DNA from: Panicum virgatum
Lineage: Eukaryota > Streptophyta > Magnoliopsida > Poales > Poaceae
DNA length: 64,000 bases
Assembly: GCF_016808335.1 (NCBI RefSeq)
Contig: NC_053145.1
Location: forward strand, 1,766,603 to 1,830,602
Reading direction: 5' to 3'
Made by a program: the position numbers and the translations under genes
The notes under the pieces: model-generated
Told to the model about the DNA's origin: nothing
What the model saw: the letters and a program-made list of their open reading frames with translations, nothing else
Databases searched by the model: none
Shown: one piece after another, positions 22,841-36,651 of the stretch
Position numbering within the stretch: the stretch's first letter is position 1
Layout: each line of letters opens with the position of its first letter

Positions 22841-24369
22841 ATCCAACTGTTGTCAGTTAACTAATTTTTTAGTATGTCATATTGTTAGTACGTGTTAAAA
22901 GTTTTGCAAACGGATTATGCGTTCTGTACGATTGAAGAAGAGGGGGGCATGGGTAATACGTGAGCTTGATGTAAAAATATATGTTTTAGAATTAATCTGG
23001 ACTGTTAATACCTCTTTGCAAAGAGATAATGTTGACTTGAATTCCTAGCAACTACTGGTAGCTAGCAGCACGGTGGTCGCAGGCAACAGGCTGGCAGAGG
23101 GAGCCTCCGACGCGATGTGCCCCCGGTGTCGTGGCACTGCCCCGACGTGAAGGGATGTCGAAGATGGATGGGCGGACGATTTCGTGATGATGATGGAGTA
23201 AAGAAACACGATGAGATATCAAATACGATTAATAAATAGCTAATTTCGAATTTAAAAAATTAAAAAAAAGACATGACAAAGAGTCCATGCCAAATACGAT
23301 TAGTAAATATAGCTTAATTTGTAATTAAAAAAAAGGAAATTAGGACTTAACCAAAGAGTCCATGTTGAATACAATTACTAAATAGGCAAATTCGGAATTA
23401 TAAAATTAAAAAAAATAGCATTGGCACGCGACAAAAAAATTATTATTAGCCAAATAGCTAAATTAAAAATTAAAAGTATAAAAAAATTGGCATCAAATAT
23501 GATTAATAAATAGATAAATGCAAGAACTAGAATACAAAAAAATTATTGTTGATGTGTGTAGTGATTATGAATCATATTAAGAAGAAAAATAGCTAAATAA
23601 ATAGTATCAAATGCAATAATAAAAATCCAAGTTTGAGTTTCATGGCAAATAAAGTTAATAAATACTCCAAATTAACGAAGACCTAAATAGTATTTGTGTA
23701 TAGGATTTACACCATTCGATTTAATGAAGATTTAACGATCTAAATTGGACAAAAGAGACCAAGTCCAATTTAATAAGATGCAATATTTTAAACTACCAAA
23801 AAGTGTTTGTATCCAATTAAAGTTAAATACAGGGTCCGCATGACATAAAAACTCATGTTACCATCTATGTCTCGCATTAACCTTCCTTAAAGATGCAAAA
23901 AAATGGTAGCAGCATAAGCGTGACAACACGACCATAGTTATATTGTATTGGTACTATTGAAAGAGATAATTGATTTGAAAAATCTTTGGAACACCATGCA
24001 CTACGACGGGACCATAGTCTTTGCCCGAGATTCCGAATCACAACTTTTTGAGTCTCAAGAACGTCCTGTAGTATATGCAACTGCATGAAGCACACCGGAT
24101 TCTACCCAAAATCATTGCCGAACTCAATCAATCCATTTCTTCTGGAGCAATCAAACGTCAAGATAGGGACGAAAAAATAATGATGATATGCAGAGTTTCA
24201 CATATTGCAATCTATTGCAAGACCATCGGCACCTTATGATTGTAAGTGTGGGCCAATGAATACGCAGACGAATCAATGTGAGAGAAATATCCGCTAAAGA
24301 ACCAATGCTTTCTCCAAACAAGGATTATCATCATAAATATTGCATAATCTTGAACAACTTTAGTTATAC

Positions 24370-27300
24370 TGTAGCAGATCCGCCCAAATTAAACCAGCTT
24401 AAGTACGCTAACTATCATTTTAATGAATAATCAAGTTACCACGCACTTAAAACGGTGTAATCTGGCAGTCCGTCATGTAATTTCCGATTAAACTACTGTA
24501 CTCCAGGATCACATTTGCACTAGAAGACTCGAACGAAGACGAGCATAGGTGATACAAGCATACAGAGATCCTCAAATTAATTTACAACACGGGTCTTACA
24601 TAAAAGTTTTGAATACACACTACAGAGTTCAAACACACAGCGGAAGTTTAAAACAACGTTCAAAATACAATAAAGTACTACAAATGACGATAAAAGTGGG
24701 CCTCACATCTTGCCCATGATGTGCTGGCAACTGGCCCGAACTTCACAGAGAAGACGGGACCCACTCGACGGTCCAACCCGAAGGAAGCGGATGTCCAATC
24801 CAGGACGCACAGACCTCCTCGAAGTCAGAGGGAACACAACCTGCTCAGAAGGGTTACAACAACAACCCTGAGTATACTAATACTCAGCAAGACTTACCCG
24901 ACTCTGGGTATACTTAGCCCATTAACTAGACATGCAAACCTTTTTCCATCACGACACATGTAAGCCCCGTCGGGCCACGCGCATCAACTGTTTCCATCGT
25001 TACCACGACATCTGAACCACGCCTGCTAAAACCCAGGTGATGGGCCTCTCACGGTGAACTCCCGGAGAACCCGGAGGCGGCATCCTATCCAACACCCGCC
25101 AACTCCCACGCCCAGCGTAGCAGGACGGAATTCAAACTATCGTTGTAAAGCGATACACAGCTTACCGGTTTCGACTACCACCTACTTTCGGCATATGGTC
25201 AGTACTGTTCAAGCCTCGATCAATGTGCCAACAACGGTACGGTCCTCAACCGACACAGATGGAGACTTACTTTCCATTTATTCCCAAACCTTCTTTCCAA
25301 CTTGTCTCCGCCTGGTCTCCACTTTTCCTTCCTTCCGGATTTATACTCAAAGCCACTTGCCATCAGAAACAAAAACCTTAAATCTCGCGAGTGACAGGAA
25401 TCACTCGACTTCTCCCGAGATCCTACTTAGCAAAGCACTTTTAACGACACCTGAAAACTAGTATGGACTCACGGGTACCTAGGGAGAACATGCACGCTAG
25501 GGTTCCATTCAACTCCTAGAACGTAAATGCACAAATTACTTAAATAAACATTGAATACTTAAAATTAGGGTTATGCTCCGGGGCTTGCCTTGTAGGTCAG
25601 CGGGATTAGCAACTTCCATGGGAGCGTGCTCAACGGTTTCCTCCTGTTGTCTTCTGCTTGCGGATCCTGGACCGGCTCAGCAACTAGCTCGTAGACGGCT
25701 TCGTTCGTGGTGTCTACACGTATGAAAAAGGATGCCATGCAATAATTAAAATGGTGCAATGAAATGATACAAGTGCTCATGATGCAACGATATTACCGAA
25801 AGAAAGATTGTTTGGCAACGCAAAAAGGAAAACTGCGGCTAGGAGCGAAACACGCGCAAGAACTTAACTTGCAGACAGGAATAAAGCCACAAAATTTACT
25901 AGCATGAAGATACATTGATATCACATGCAAGAAAAATTTATTAACTTTTATTGCAAAAAGAAAACATTTATTTTTTCCCTAGCAAAATAAACTGGACAAC
26001 AACAGACCCACAAACATGTACATAGGCTATGCACCTAAAATTTTTTTAGTGAACTACACACATAAAGAGTAAGCAACTGCATAAATTTCATAATTTTTAG
26101 AGCAATAGAACAACCGGTATTAAATAAACTATATTAAGCACAAACCAAATTTTTAGCAGGGACAAAATTGACATTTCACATACACGAGTATTTTTCTTCT
26201 GAATATCTTAACTTAAGAAACCAAACAAAATTTAGTTTGCATTTTTTGCATTTTTCTACATTTTTCTACACAATTTCAAAAATTTTAGCCGAAATAAATA
26301 AAAAGAACAAAAACTACCCTTAACCCCTCCCCCCTCTCCCTGACCCGCGGGCCCCACCCGGCAGTGGAACAGAGAGAGAAAAGGGGGGCTCCCTTGCTTT
26401 GCATGCCTGCCTCGGCCACGCACACCGGCGGCGCGCCTGGCGCACGCGGCGGCCGTGGGCCGGCCGGCCGGTGCGGGCGGGCTCGCGCGCAGGGGCGGCA
26501 CGAGGCGGAGCGAGGCGGCGGCGGCTCGCAAGGCCGGGGGCGGTGGCGGCTTGCGGCGGCGGCCGGGCCGTTCCGGCCGCGGCGGAGTAGGACAGCCGCA
26601 GGAGGGAGCGGCGCGACGCTGAGAGAGGCTCGGCGGCCTCGGGGCGCGCGGCGGTGACCCGCAGGCTTGCGCAGGGCAGCCCCGCGGTGACACAGCGGCG
26701 GCGTCAGGGCGGCCATGGTGGAGCGGCGGTGGTCCAGCACCGGCGGTGCTGGATTCGAGCGGGGAAAGGGTTGGGAAGGAAGAGGGGGTCGCGTCCGAGC
26801 TCACCGAGGGCTCGATTTGGGCGGAGGGTGGCCGGAGGACGAGGATCGACGGCGGGGCGGAGCTCCGGGCAGCCCAACAATGGCGGCCGGCCGGCGCAGG
26901 GCCGATTCGGCCGGGAGACGACTCGAACGGGCTCTGGGAGGGGCGGCGTAGCTGCGGGGTGAGGCGAGGGAGGTTGGGGCATACCGAATCAATGAGGGAC
27001 AGCGAGGGGCGGTCGGCGCAAGGCCCGGCGACGGCAGCTCTGCTCTGGCGCGGCTTTGCTCGACCCGTGCTAGAAGAAGGAGAGGGAGGGGATGGATAAG
27101 GGCAACGTGGTCTCGGGAAGGGATAGGGACGCGTTCGCACGGAGAGCGAGGATCGCCGCCGGCCAACGCGTGGAGTCGCCGACAGTCGGTCGTGGTATGG
27201 GCGTCGGCGACACAGTGGAGCACAGGAGATGAACAGTGAACACGTTTGACTCAATTTGACTCTAGTTTGAGCATCCAAAACTCAAATTTTCATATGGGAA

Positions 27301-27521
27301 CATGAAATTTGGCCAAAATAGAAGTTGTAGAGGAAAATAAGATCTACAACTTTTGTTTTGGGCGAAAGTTGATTCAAAACTCGGATTAGGGAGAAAAACG
27401 AGATCGAACGTAGCTAAGACGAAGGTTACTATGCGAACTCGATTAGTGCTAATGACAGTGATTAGCCTCAATTAGCGATTAAGCATGATATTAGCGTCAA
27501 GATTAACACCGGGGTGTTACA
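24370..27521 (-). repeat. 3' LTR (left) of the gypsy element
   Basis: On the plus strand it starts TGTAGCAGATCC and ends GGGGTGTTACA. Compared with the right LTR it lacks roughly 280 bases around 24935. The segment at about 26330-27200 is GC-rich and open in several frames without a recognised domain; those frames are not called as genes. Confidence 0.93.
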
Positions 27522-27522
27522 G

Positions 27523-27538
27523 CCCTTCCCCCTTAAAA
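27523..27538 (-). other. Polypurine tract of the gypsy element
   Basis: The minus strand reads AAGGGGGAAGGGC immediately upstream of the 3' LTR start TGTAACACCCCGG. Confidence 0.8.
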
Positions 27539-27599
27539 GAATCTCGTCCCGAGATTCATGCCCGGTAGAAAGTATAAGGCGAGAAGGTTGAAAGGTGAA

Positions 27600-30500
27600 G
27601 TACCTGGATGAGCGTTTAAAAAGTCCGGATACTTGGATCTCAGAAATTCCTCTTTCTCCCAAGTAACTTCTTCTTCGGAGTGATTGCTCAATTGAACTTT
27701 GTAGAATCGGTTGGTGGTGCGACGAGTAACTCAATCCTTGCAATCAATAATCTTGATAGGATGCTCAGAATATGTGAGATCAGACTCTAACTGAATTGAG
27801 TCACTTTCCACAGCTTCAGTCAGAACTTTCAGACACTTTTTGAGTTGCGATACATGGAAAATGTTATGAATTGCGGAGAGATTTGCTGGAAGATCCAACC
27901 GATAAGCCACAGGACCGCATCTTTCCACAATTGGATATGGGCCAATGTACCGAGGAGCTAACTTCCCTCTTACTCCAAATCTTTGCACGCCTTTCCAGGG
28001 TGATACTCTTAGGTAGACATGGTCACCGACCTCAAATACCAGTGGCCTACGCCTTCTATCAGCGTAGCTCTTCTGCCGAGATTGCGCGATCTTCAAGTTT
28101 GCTTGGATAAGACGGACTTGTTCTTCGGCCTCTTGAACCATGTCGGGCCCAAAGATAATTCTTTCCCCGGTTTCAGACCAATTCAAAGGTGTACGACATC
28201 GATGACCGTATAATGCTTCAAATGGCGCCATTTTGATGCTTTCTTGATAACTATTGTTATAAGAAAACTCAGCCAATGGTAAGCACTCATCCCATTTCTG
28301 TGGATAGACTAAGACACAGGTGCGGAGCATATCCTCCAAAATTTGGTTAATCCTTTCCGTTTGGCCGTCTGTTTGAGGATGATATGCAGAACTGCGAATA
28401 AGACGGGTTCCCAAGCTTGCATGTAGTTGCTCCCAAAAGCGAGCAACAAACTGGGTCCCTCAATCAGAGATGATGGTTTTGGGTACACCGTGTAAACACA
28501 AGATACGGTTAATGTACAGCTCAGCATACCTCTTTGCCCGGTAGATGGTATTAACTGGAAGGAAGTGTGCTGACTTGGTCAGTCTATCCACCACGACCCA
28601 AATAGAGTCGTAACCCTTTTGAGTTCAAGGTAAACCGACAATGAAATCCATGCTGGTGTCTTCCCATTTCCATTCAGGAATATTCAAGGGTTGAAGAGTT
28701 CCAGCTGGTCTGAGATGAATGGCCTTAACCCTTCGACAGATGTCACATTCAGACACATACTTGGCAATTTCTCTTTTCATCCTCGTCCACCAAAATCTTT
28801 GTTTCAGATCTTGATACATTTTGTTGCTACCAGGATGGATTGATAGTCGTGAAGTATGAGCCTCATCAAGAATTTGTTTTCTGAGCTCAAAATCCTTAGG
28901 CACCACTAATCAGTTTTTGAACCGTAACACATTCTCATTATCTTGGTGGAAACAATTGACTTTAGGATCTCCTTCTGATATCCTTCTCTAAATTTCCTTC
29001 ACCCCCTTATCTTTCTTTTGTGCCGCGATGACGAGATCATGAAGAGTAGGAGTGAGTTCTAGATGAGTCAATGTGCCATGTGGTACAATGCTTAAATTCA
29101 GCTTTTCCATTTCAAAGCAAAGAGACTCGCTTAATGGTATAGCTGAGATGCAATGGCAGTGAGCTTTGCGACTTAGCGCATCTGCAACCACATTTGCTTT
29201 GTCCGGATGATAATGCACTTTGAGCTCATAATCTTTAATTAGCTCAAGCCATCGTCTTTGACGCATGTTCAGATCAGTTTGAGTGAAAAGATATTTGAGA
29301 CTCTTGTGATCGGTATAGATGTTGCACAATGTACCCAGAAGATAGTGTCGCCAGATCTTTAAAGCATGGACCAGAGCTGCTAATTCAAGATCGTGAGTGG
29401 GATAGTTTTCTTTATGCCGCTTGAGTGATCGAGAGGCATAAGCAATCACTCAGTTATCTTGCATCAGAACATAGCAAAGTCCTGTGCCTGAAGCATCACA
29501 ATAGACATCGAATGGCTTTGTAGTATCGGGTGGGGCCAAGATTGGAGTTGAAGTGAAAAGTGTTTTCAATTTCTAGAAAGTTTCTTCACATTTATTACTC
29601 CAATAGAACTTGACACCCTTCTTAAGGAGTTCAGTCATCGGTTTAGCAATTTTGGAGAATTCCGGAATGAACCGATGATAATAACCAGCTAAACCCAGAA
29701 AACTGCGAATTTTCGGAACTGAAGTTGGGGCCTCCCAATCTAGTACATCCTGTACTTTACTGGGATCCACAGAGATACCCTCAGCAGATATGACATGACC
29801 GAGGAATGGAACTTCCTTCAGCCAGAAGTCACACTTGCTGAATTTGGCATAAAGCTGATGTTCTCTAAGACGTTGAAGAACTATGTGAAGATGATGAGCA
29901 TGTTCTTCCTCAGTCTTGGAGTAGATCAAGATATCATCAATGAAGACCACGACGAACTTATCTAACTCCGGCATGAATACTGAATTCATAAGGTACATGA
30001 AGTAAGTTGGAGCATTGGTTAATCCGAAAGACATCACCAAATACTCGTAAAGACCATAACGAGTAGAGAAAGCTATTTTTGGTATATCTGCCGGTCTGAT
30101 TTTGATTTGATGATAGCCAGATCGAAGATCTATTTTTTAGAATACTTTCGCTCCAGCCAATTGATCAAAAAGAAGATCAATACGAGGAAGTGGATATTTG
30201 TTCTTGATGGTGACCGCATTCAGAGGTCGATAATCCACACATAACCTTAACCCTTGGTCTTTCTTCTTTACAAACAGAGCCGGGCAACCCCAAGGTGAGG
30301 TGCTCGGTCGAATGAAACCTTTATCTTGTAACTCTTGCAACTGGACTTTTAATTCAGCTAACTCGCTTGGAGTCATTCTATATGGCCTTCTAGATATGGG
30401 TGCTGTGCCAGGTTGTAACTCAATGACAAATTCAATATCTCGATCGGGAGGCATGCCTGGCAAGTCCTCCGGAAACACATCAGGGTATTCACAAACCACA

Positions 30501-31146
30501 TGAATTTCTTTTAAGGTTCTTGCCTTGAGATGATATATTGCTCTTGTTGGAATCTCGTGCTGGGAAAGATGAATATCCATAGAACCATATGTGGGAGAGT
30601 TTAACTGAATGATGCGGGAAGAGGTATCAATGATAGCGCCGTTCCTTTTCATCCAATTCATTCCAAGTATGACATCTATTCCTTGACTTGGAAGGACAAT
30701 GGGAGTGATCGGAAAAAATTTCCTCCCAAGTTAAGGGGAACATTTCGAACTACTTGGCCGGTATTTAATTGGGTGACAGGTGTCTGAATAATGTATGGTC
30801 TCTCCAGACATGTTACCTGTAAGTGAAGTCGTTCCACACATGCTTCACTAATAAAGGTATGGGATGCTCCCGAATCAAATAACACAGTAACAGGGCAGTG
30901 ATTAATGGAGAACATACCCGCCATTGCTTGGGTGCCCTCCGGAACCTCCTCCAGAGTGGTGTAGTTCACGCGACCAGTCTTAGCGGGTACAATCTTCTTT
31001 TTCTGATCCTTCTGGCTAGAACCTTGACCCGGCGCAGGAGTGTTATAGTTATTCTGCCGAGGTGGCATACGGCAGTCACGTGCAAAGTGCCCCAGATTAC
31101 CACAATTGTAACAGGGATAGTTGTTGGGACGTGGAGCTTGTAGCAT
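27600..31146 (-). pseudogene. Ty3/gypsy pol polyprotein with many stops
   Basis: On the minus strand: zinc knuckle CYNCGNLGHFARDC (31110-31065), aspartic protease with LFDSGAS (near 30870), reverse transcriptase (LCVDYRPLN near 30240; FIDD near 29945), RNase H (TDHKSL near 29300), the HHCC integrase finger (28860-28740), the integrase core (HPQTDGQTERINQ near 28380) and a chromodomain-like end reading WEKEE near 27660. This is a chromovirus-type element. There are stops near 30136, 29573, 29450, 28988, 28907, 28622, 28457 and 27735, and a frameshift near 30720. Most stops are explained by one C-to-T or G-to-A change at Arg, Gln or Trp codons. No functional polyprotein can be made. Confidence 0.9.
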
Positions 31147-31188
31147 TAGAGGACTCTGCTGCTGTGTCGGGAGACGTGGTGCCCACTG

Positions 31189-32042
31189 CTATTGTTGTTG
31201 TGGTGGTCTAGCGACCCATCGACCTTGCTGCGGAGGGCGGTTTGAAGCTTGCTGAGTCCCTGTCTGAACCAGCTTGTACCTCTGGGGTGCATTGCTGGAG
31301 GATCCCGCAGGTGCCTTCCTCTTCTTATCAGCCTTGTGCACTAATGTGGCATCTTCCTGTGTGATGGCCTTATTAACTAGCTCAGTAAAGTTGTCACAAG
31401 TAATGAGAGCTAGCTTATCCTGAAGTTTTGTGTTGAGTCCCCTCCTGAACCAATCATGTTTCTTCTCATCAGTATCCACATGGAACCCACCATACTGGGA
31501 CAGCTGATTGAAGGTTTGGGCATATTGAAGGACCGTGTTATTTCCCTGCTTCAGTGCTAGGAATTCTGCCATCTTTCTCCTCATCAAGCTAGTAGGGATG
31601 TGGTGGGCTTTGAAAGCTGCCACAAACTCATCCCAAGTGAGACGCGTATTGGCGGGAAGTAAAGCCTTGTGATTGACCCACCATATCTTGGTAGGGCCTC
31701 TCAGCTGTTGCGCTGCAAATGCAGCTTTGTCCATTTCTGTGCAATGGAGAATGCTGAACTTGTCATCAATGGTGCGAATCCAAGCATCTGCCTCAAGGGG
31801 ATCATCGGCCTTATGGAACAGAGGTGGTTGGGTGGCCAGAAAACCGACAGTCAGTTTCTGCTGGTGGTGGCGGAGCTTGTCAGCCTCTGCCGGCATTGGC
31901 TTGCACCAGTTGTCTCATCAACTCAGCCTGCTCATTGCGGTCGGCGATAAGAGCCGCAATAGCCTGACCCAAAGAGGGAGGTTGTGGTGGCTGTGCTCCG
32001 TGATTCTCATGATCGTGGTTGGCAGCGTGGTTATCACCCATC
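31189..32042 (-). pseudogene. Ty3/gypsy gag, frameshifted
   Basis: The minus-strand start at 32042 (MGDNHAANHDHENHG) runs about 50 residues, then the frame shifts near 31880 into the main gag domain (QPPLFHKADDPLEADAWIRT, WWVNHKALLP, EFLALKQGNNTV). It ends at a stop near 31187, just before the zinc-knuckle region that opens the pol block. Gag forms the particle that packages element RNA. Confidence 0.85.
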
Positions 32043-33202
32043 TACAAAATAACCACCCCTTGGTTAGCCATTCCTCTATCAGGACTAATCCAAGCAAATA
32101 AAGAATGTGCATAATTAATATGAACACACAGTATGAATCGTTCCCTTCGTGATATGGTTCACCAAGAGAACAAAATGGCTTGCTTCAATTGGAAACCGCA
32201 TCTATTCAGATTTGAACAGCATGTTGGTAACTCGGCTAGCCACAAAGTTGTAGTCCCAAGGTTGCACAACTATTAACTACGAAGTGACCAACCAACTCGA
32301 ATATGCAAGATGCATGCACGTTCTATCGTTCTCACCCAAACAATTACCTATTATGGTATACGAAGACGACTAGTGGCACAAATATGTACTCTCTCTATAT
32401 ATACTAGTCGTTCCTACGATCAAGGATTTCATAACGCGCTTAACGTGGTTAGTTTACCTGCAGAAAAACACATAGTATATATAACCACATCTGGATCCTT
32501 CGTGCCAGCACTCACGAACGGCCCTCATGTGTTCTACGCCACATGGGTAACGCATATGCAGTTTCCCACATATTTACACATACATTACCATCCACTATAG
32601 AGATGGCACCCAGACGTTCGACGCTGAATGGGCAGCGTTGCATACGTCATAATAACGTATTCACTTCCTGTACACTCGCCTTACAGGACATCCAAGGGTA
32701 GACGTGTCCCAAGGGTCACGGTCATGGCCAACCGCATGACAGGTTTACATCTCGTAACATTGCCTTACAAGATGACCGTGATTACAATCACACAGTAGAA
32801 ATCCGCGCTCCATATCAGGCGGCAGATAGCGACAGGCTCGTTTGAATTGAGCCTTATCACCTCCTCGTATGCTCATCATACGGGACCCGCGCACGTATGA
32901 AACACATGGGCTATTCTAAGGACTACCCGAATGCTTACCTCAGCGTAGGTGCATCGTTACAGAATAGTAGTTATGCACAAAGTAAGGTTTAACGAAAAGT
33001 AAATGCTGGAAGTGCTGGAATAAAATAGATACTTAGTTGCCACTTAACTCTTATAACATATAATTAGGGCATACGAACTATCTATCTTATTCCTTAGCGC
33101 ATCTAGCGTCAATTTTCCGAAAAAACCCGAAAGTTTTTTTTTGCAAAACAAAAGTTGCTTAACTTAATTAAGCACGCAAGTAATCACCCCCAGTGCAATT
33201 TA

Positions 33203-33214
33203 GCTCTGATGCCA
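33203..33214 (-). other. Primer binding site of the gypsy element
   Basis: The minus strand reads TGGCATCAGAGC two bases after the 5' LTR end CTGCTACA. It is complementary to the 3' end of initiator tRNA-Met. Confidence 0.85.
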
Positions 33215-33216
33215 GC

Positions 33217-36200
33217 TGTAGCAGATCCGCCCAAATTAAACCGGCTTAAGTGCGCTAACTATCATCTTAATGAATAATCAAGTTACCACGCACTTAAAAT
33301 GGTGTAATCCGACAGTCCGTCGGGTAATTCCCGATTAAACTACTGTATTCCAGGATCACATTTGCACTAGAAGACTCGCACGAAGACGAGCACATGTGAT
33401 ACAAGTATACAGAGATCCTCAAATTAATTTACAACACGGGTCTTACATAAAAGTTTTGAATACACACTACGGAGTTCAAACACACAGCGGAAGTTTAAAA
33501 CAACGTTCAAAATACAATAAAGTACTACGAACGACGATAAAAGTGGGCCTCACATCTTGCCCACGATGTGCTGGCAACTGGCCCGAACTTCACAGAGAAG
33601 ACGGGACCCACTCGACGGTCCAACCCGGAGGAAGCGGTTGTCCAATCAAGGACACACAGACCTCCTCGAAGTCAGCGGGAACACAACCTGCTCAGAAGGG
33701 TTACAACAACAACCCTGAGTATACTAATACTCAGTAAGGCTTACCCGACTCTGGGTATACTTAGCCCATTAATTAGACATGCAAAGCTTTTTGGCTCTGG
33801 AGCTCTTTTGTTGAAAGGCTGCAAGCGGTGAATCCTTACTTTCAATATTTTAGCTCCATTTAGTATATCAAGTATTAACTAAATTCGCTTAAGTATCTAG
33901 AGCACACATGGTGAATCAGATTATCTTTCAGTAACATACGACCCAACATTTCCATTCTGTTCTCATTCCACTTCTTTACTACGATGTGACAGAGAGATCA
34001 AGGTTCTCTTAACCGAGAGAGACGGCGAATCGATCCGATTTAACCTTGCAAGGTGGACCTAACCAACACAACACATGTAAGCCCCGTCGGGCCACGCGCA
34101 TCAACTATTTCCATCATTACCACGACATCTGAACCACGCCTGCTAAAACCCAGGTGATGGGCCCCTCACGGTGAACTCCCGGAGAACCCGGAGGCGGCAT
34201 CCTATCCAACACCCGCCAACTCCCATGCCCAGCGTAGCAGGACGGAATTTAAACTATCATTGTAAAGCGGTACACAGCTTACCGGTTTCGACTACCTCCT
34301 ATTTCCGGCATGTGGTCAGTACTGTTCAAGCCTCTATCAATGTGCCAACAACGGTACGGTCCTCAACCGACACAGACGGAGCCTTACTTTACATTCATTC
34401 CCAAACCTTCTTTCCAACTTGTCTCAGCCCAGTCTCCACTTTTCCTTCCTTCCGGATTTATACTCAAAGCCACCTGCCATCAGAAACAAAAATCTTAAAT
34501 CTCGCGAGTGACAGGAATCACTCGACTTCTACCGAGATCCTACTTAGCAAAGCACTTTTAACGACACCTGAAAACTACTATGGACTCACGGGTACCTAGG
34601 GAGAACATGCACGCTAGGGTTCCATTCAACTCCTAGAATGTAAATGCACAAATTACTTAAATAAATATTGAATACTTAAAATTAGGTTTATGCTCCGGGG
34701 CTTTCCTTGCAGGTCAGCGGGATTAGCAACTTCCTTGGGAGCGTGCTCAACGGTTTCCTCCTGCTGTTCTTCTGCTTGTGGCTCCTGGACTGGCTCAGCA
34801 ACTAGCTCGTAGACGTCTTCATTCGCGGTGTCTACATGTATGAAAAAAATATGCCATGCAATAATTAAAATGGTGCAATGAAATGATATAAGTGCTCATG
34901 ATGCAACGATATTACCGAAAGAAAGATTATTTGGCAACGCAAAAAGGAAAACTGCGGCTAGAAGCGAAACATGCGCAAGAACTTAACTTGCAGACAGGAA
35001 TAAAGCCACAAAATTTACTAGCATGAAGATACATTGATATCACATGCAAGAAAAATTTATTAACTTTTATTGCAAAAAGAAAACATTTATTTTTTCCCTA
35101 GCAAAATAAACTGGACAACAATAGACCCACAAACATGTACATAGGCTATGCACCTAAAATTTTTTTAGTGAACTACACACATAAAGAGTAAGCAACTGCA
35201 TAAATTTCATAATTTTTAGAGCAATAGAACAACCGGTATTAAATAAACTATATTAAGCACAAACCAAATTTTTAGCAGGGACAAAATTGACATTTCACAT
35301 ACACGAGTATTTTTCTTCTGAAGATCTTAACTTAAGAAACCCAAAAAAAATTAGTTTCAATTTTTTGCATTTTTCTACAATTTGCTACACAATTTCAAAA
35401 TTTTCAGACAAAATAAATAAAACGAACAAAAACTACCCTTAACCCCCCTCCCTGACCCGCGGACCCCACCCAGCAGTGGAACAGAGAAAGAATAGAGGGG
35501 CTCCCCTGCTTTGCCTGCCTGCCCCGGCCACGCACGCCGGCGGCGCGCCTGGCGGGCGCGCGGCGGCCGTGGGCCAACCGGCCGGCGGGGTAGCGCGGGC
35601 GGGCTCGCGCGCAGGGGCCAGCCAGCGCGCCCGCGGCCCGCGCAGGGGCGGCATGAGGCGGAGCGAGGCGGCGGCGGGAGGGGGCGGCGCAGGGCCAGCG
35701 CGCAAGGCCAGGGGCGGAGCAGGCAGCCGCGGGAGGGAGCGGCGCGACGCTGAGGGAGGCTCGGCGGCCTCGGGGCGCATGGCAGTGGCCCGCAGGCTTG
35801 CACAGGGCAGCCCCGCGGCGACACAGCGGCGGCGTCAGGGCGGCCACGGTGGCGCGGCGGTGGTCCAGCGCCGGCGGTGCTGGATTCGAACGGGGAAAGG
35901 GTTGAGAAGGAAGAGGGGGTCGCGTCCGAGCTCACCGAGGGCTCGATTTGGGCGGAGGGTGGCCGGAGGACGAGGATCGACGGCGGGGCGGAGCTCCGGG
36001 CAGCCAAACGATGGCAGCCGGCCGGCGCAGGGCCGATTCGGCCCGGGGATGACACGAAAGGGCTCGGGGAGGGGCGGCGTAGCTGCGGGGTGAGGCGAGG
36101 GAGGTTAGGGCGTAGCGAATCGACGAGGGATGGCGAGGGGCGGTCGGCGCAAGGCCCGGCGGCGGCAGCTCTGCTCTGGCGCGGCTTTGCTCGACCCGAG

Positions 36201-36651
36201 CTGGAAGAAGGAGAGGAAGGGGATGGATAAGGGCAACGTGGTCTCGGGAAGGGATAGGGACGCGTCCGCGCGGAGAGCGAGGATTGCCGCCGGCCGACGC
36301 GTGGAGTCGCCGGCGGTCGGTCAAGGTATGGGCGTCGGCGACACAGTGGAGCACAGGAGATGAACAGTGAACTCATTTGACTCAATTTGACTCGAGTTTG
36401 ACCATCCAAAACATAAATTTTCATATGGGAACATGAAATTTGGCCAAAATAGAAGTTGTAGAGGAAAAGAAGATCTACAACTTTTGTTTTGGGTGAAAGT
36501 TGATTCGAAGCTCGGATTAGGGAGAAAAATGAGATCAAATGTAGCTAAGACGAGGTTACTATGCGAACTCGATTAGCGCTAATGACAGTGATTAGCCTCA
36601 ATTAGCGATTAAGCACGATATTAGCGTCAAGATTAACACCGGGGTGTTACA
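33217..36651 (-). repeat. 5' LTR (right) of the gypsy element
   Basis: Same termini as the left LTR and about 283 bases longer, the extra sequence being near 33780-34070. It contains the same GC-rich block (about 35440-36340). Confidence 0.93.

Larger units (their letters stand above)
24370..36651 (-). mobile_element. Ty3/gypsy LTR retrotransposon, complete structure, 12.3 kb
   Basis: Both LTRs are present, with a perfect 5-bp target duplication TATAC (24365-24369 and 36652-36656). On the minus strand the order is 5' LTR (36651-33217), primer binding site, gag, zinc knuckle, protease, reverse transcriptase, RNase H, integrase with chromodomain-like tail, polypurine tract, 3' LTR (27521-24370). 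Many stops and at least two frameshifts make it defective. By eye the LTRs differ at a few percent of positions and by a deletion in the left copy, so it is not very recent. It sits in Helitron copy 2. Confidence 0.95.

Noticed and set aside
25054..25461. 135-codon frame conserved between both LTRs (also 34171-34599)
   Set aside because: Conservation only reflects LTR identity within one element; it is LTR sequence in antisense to the element.
26256..27278. Long minus-strand open frame of about 340 codons, and its counterpart at 35375-36538
   Set aside because: They lie in the same GC-rich part of the two LTRs of one retrotransposon, are open on several frames at once, are low-complexity Pro/Arg/Ala, and have no domain.
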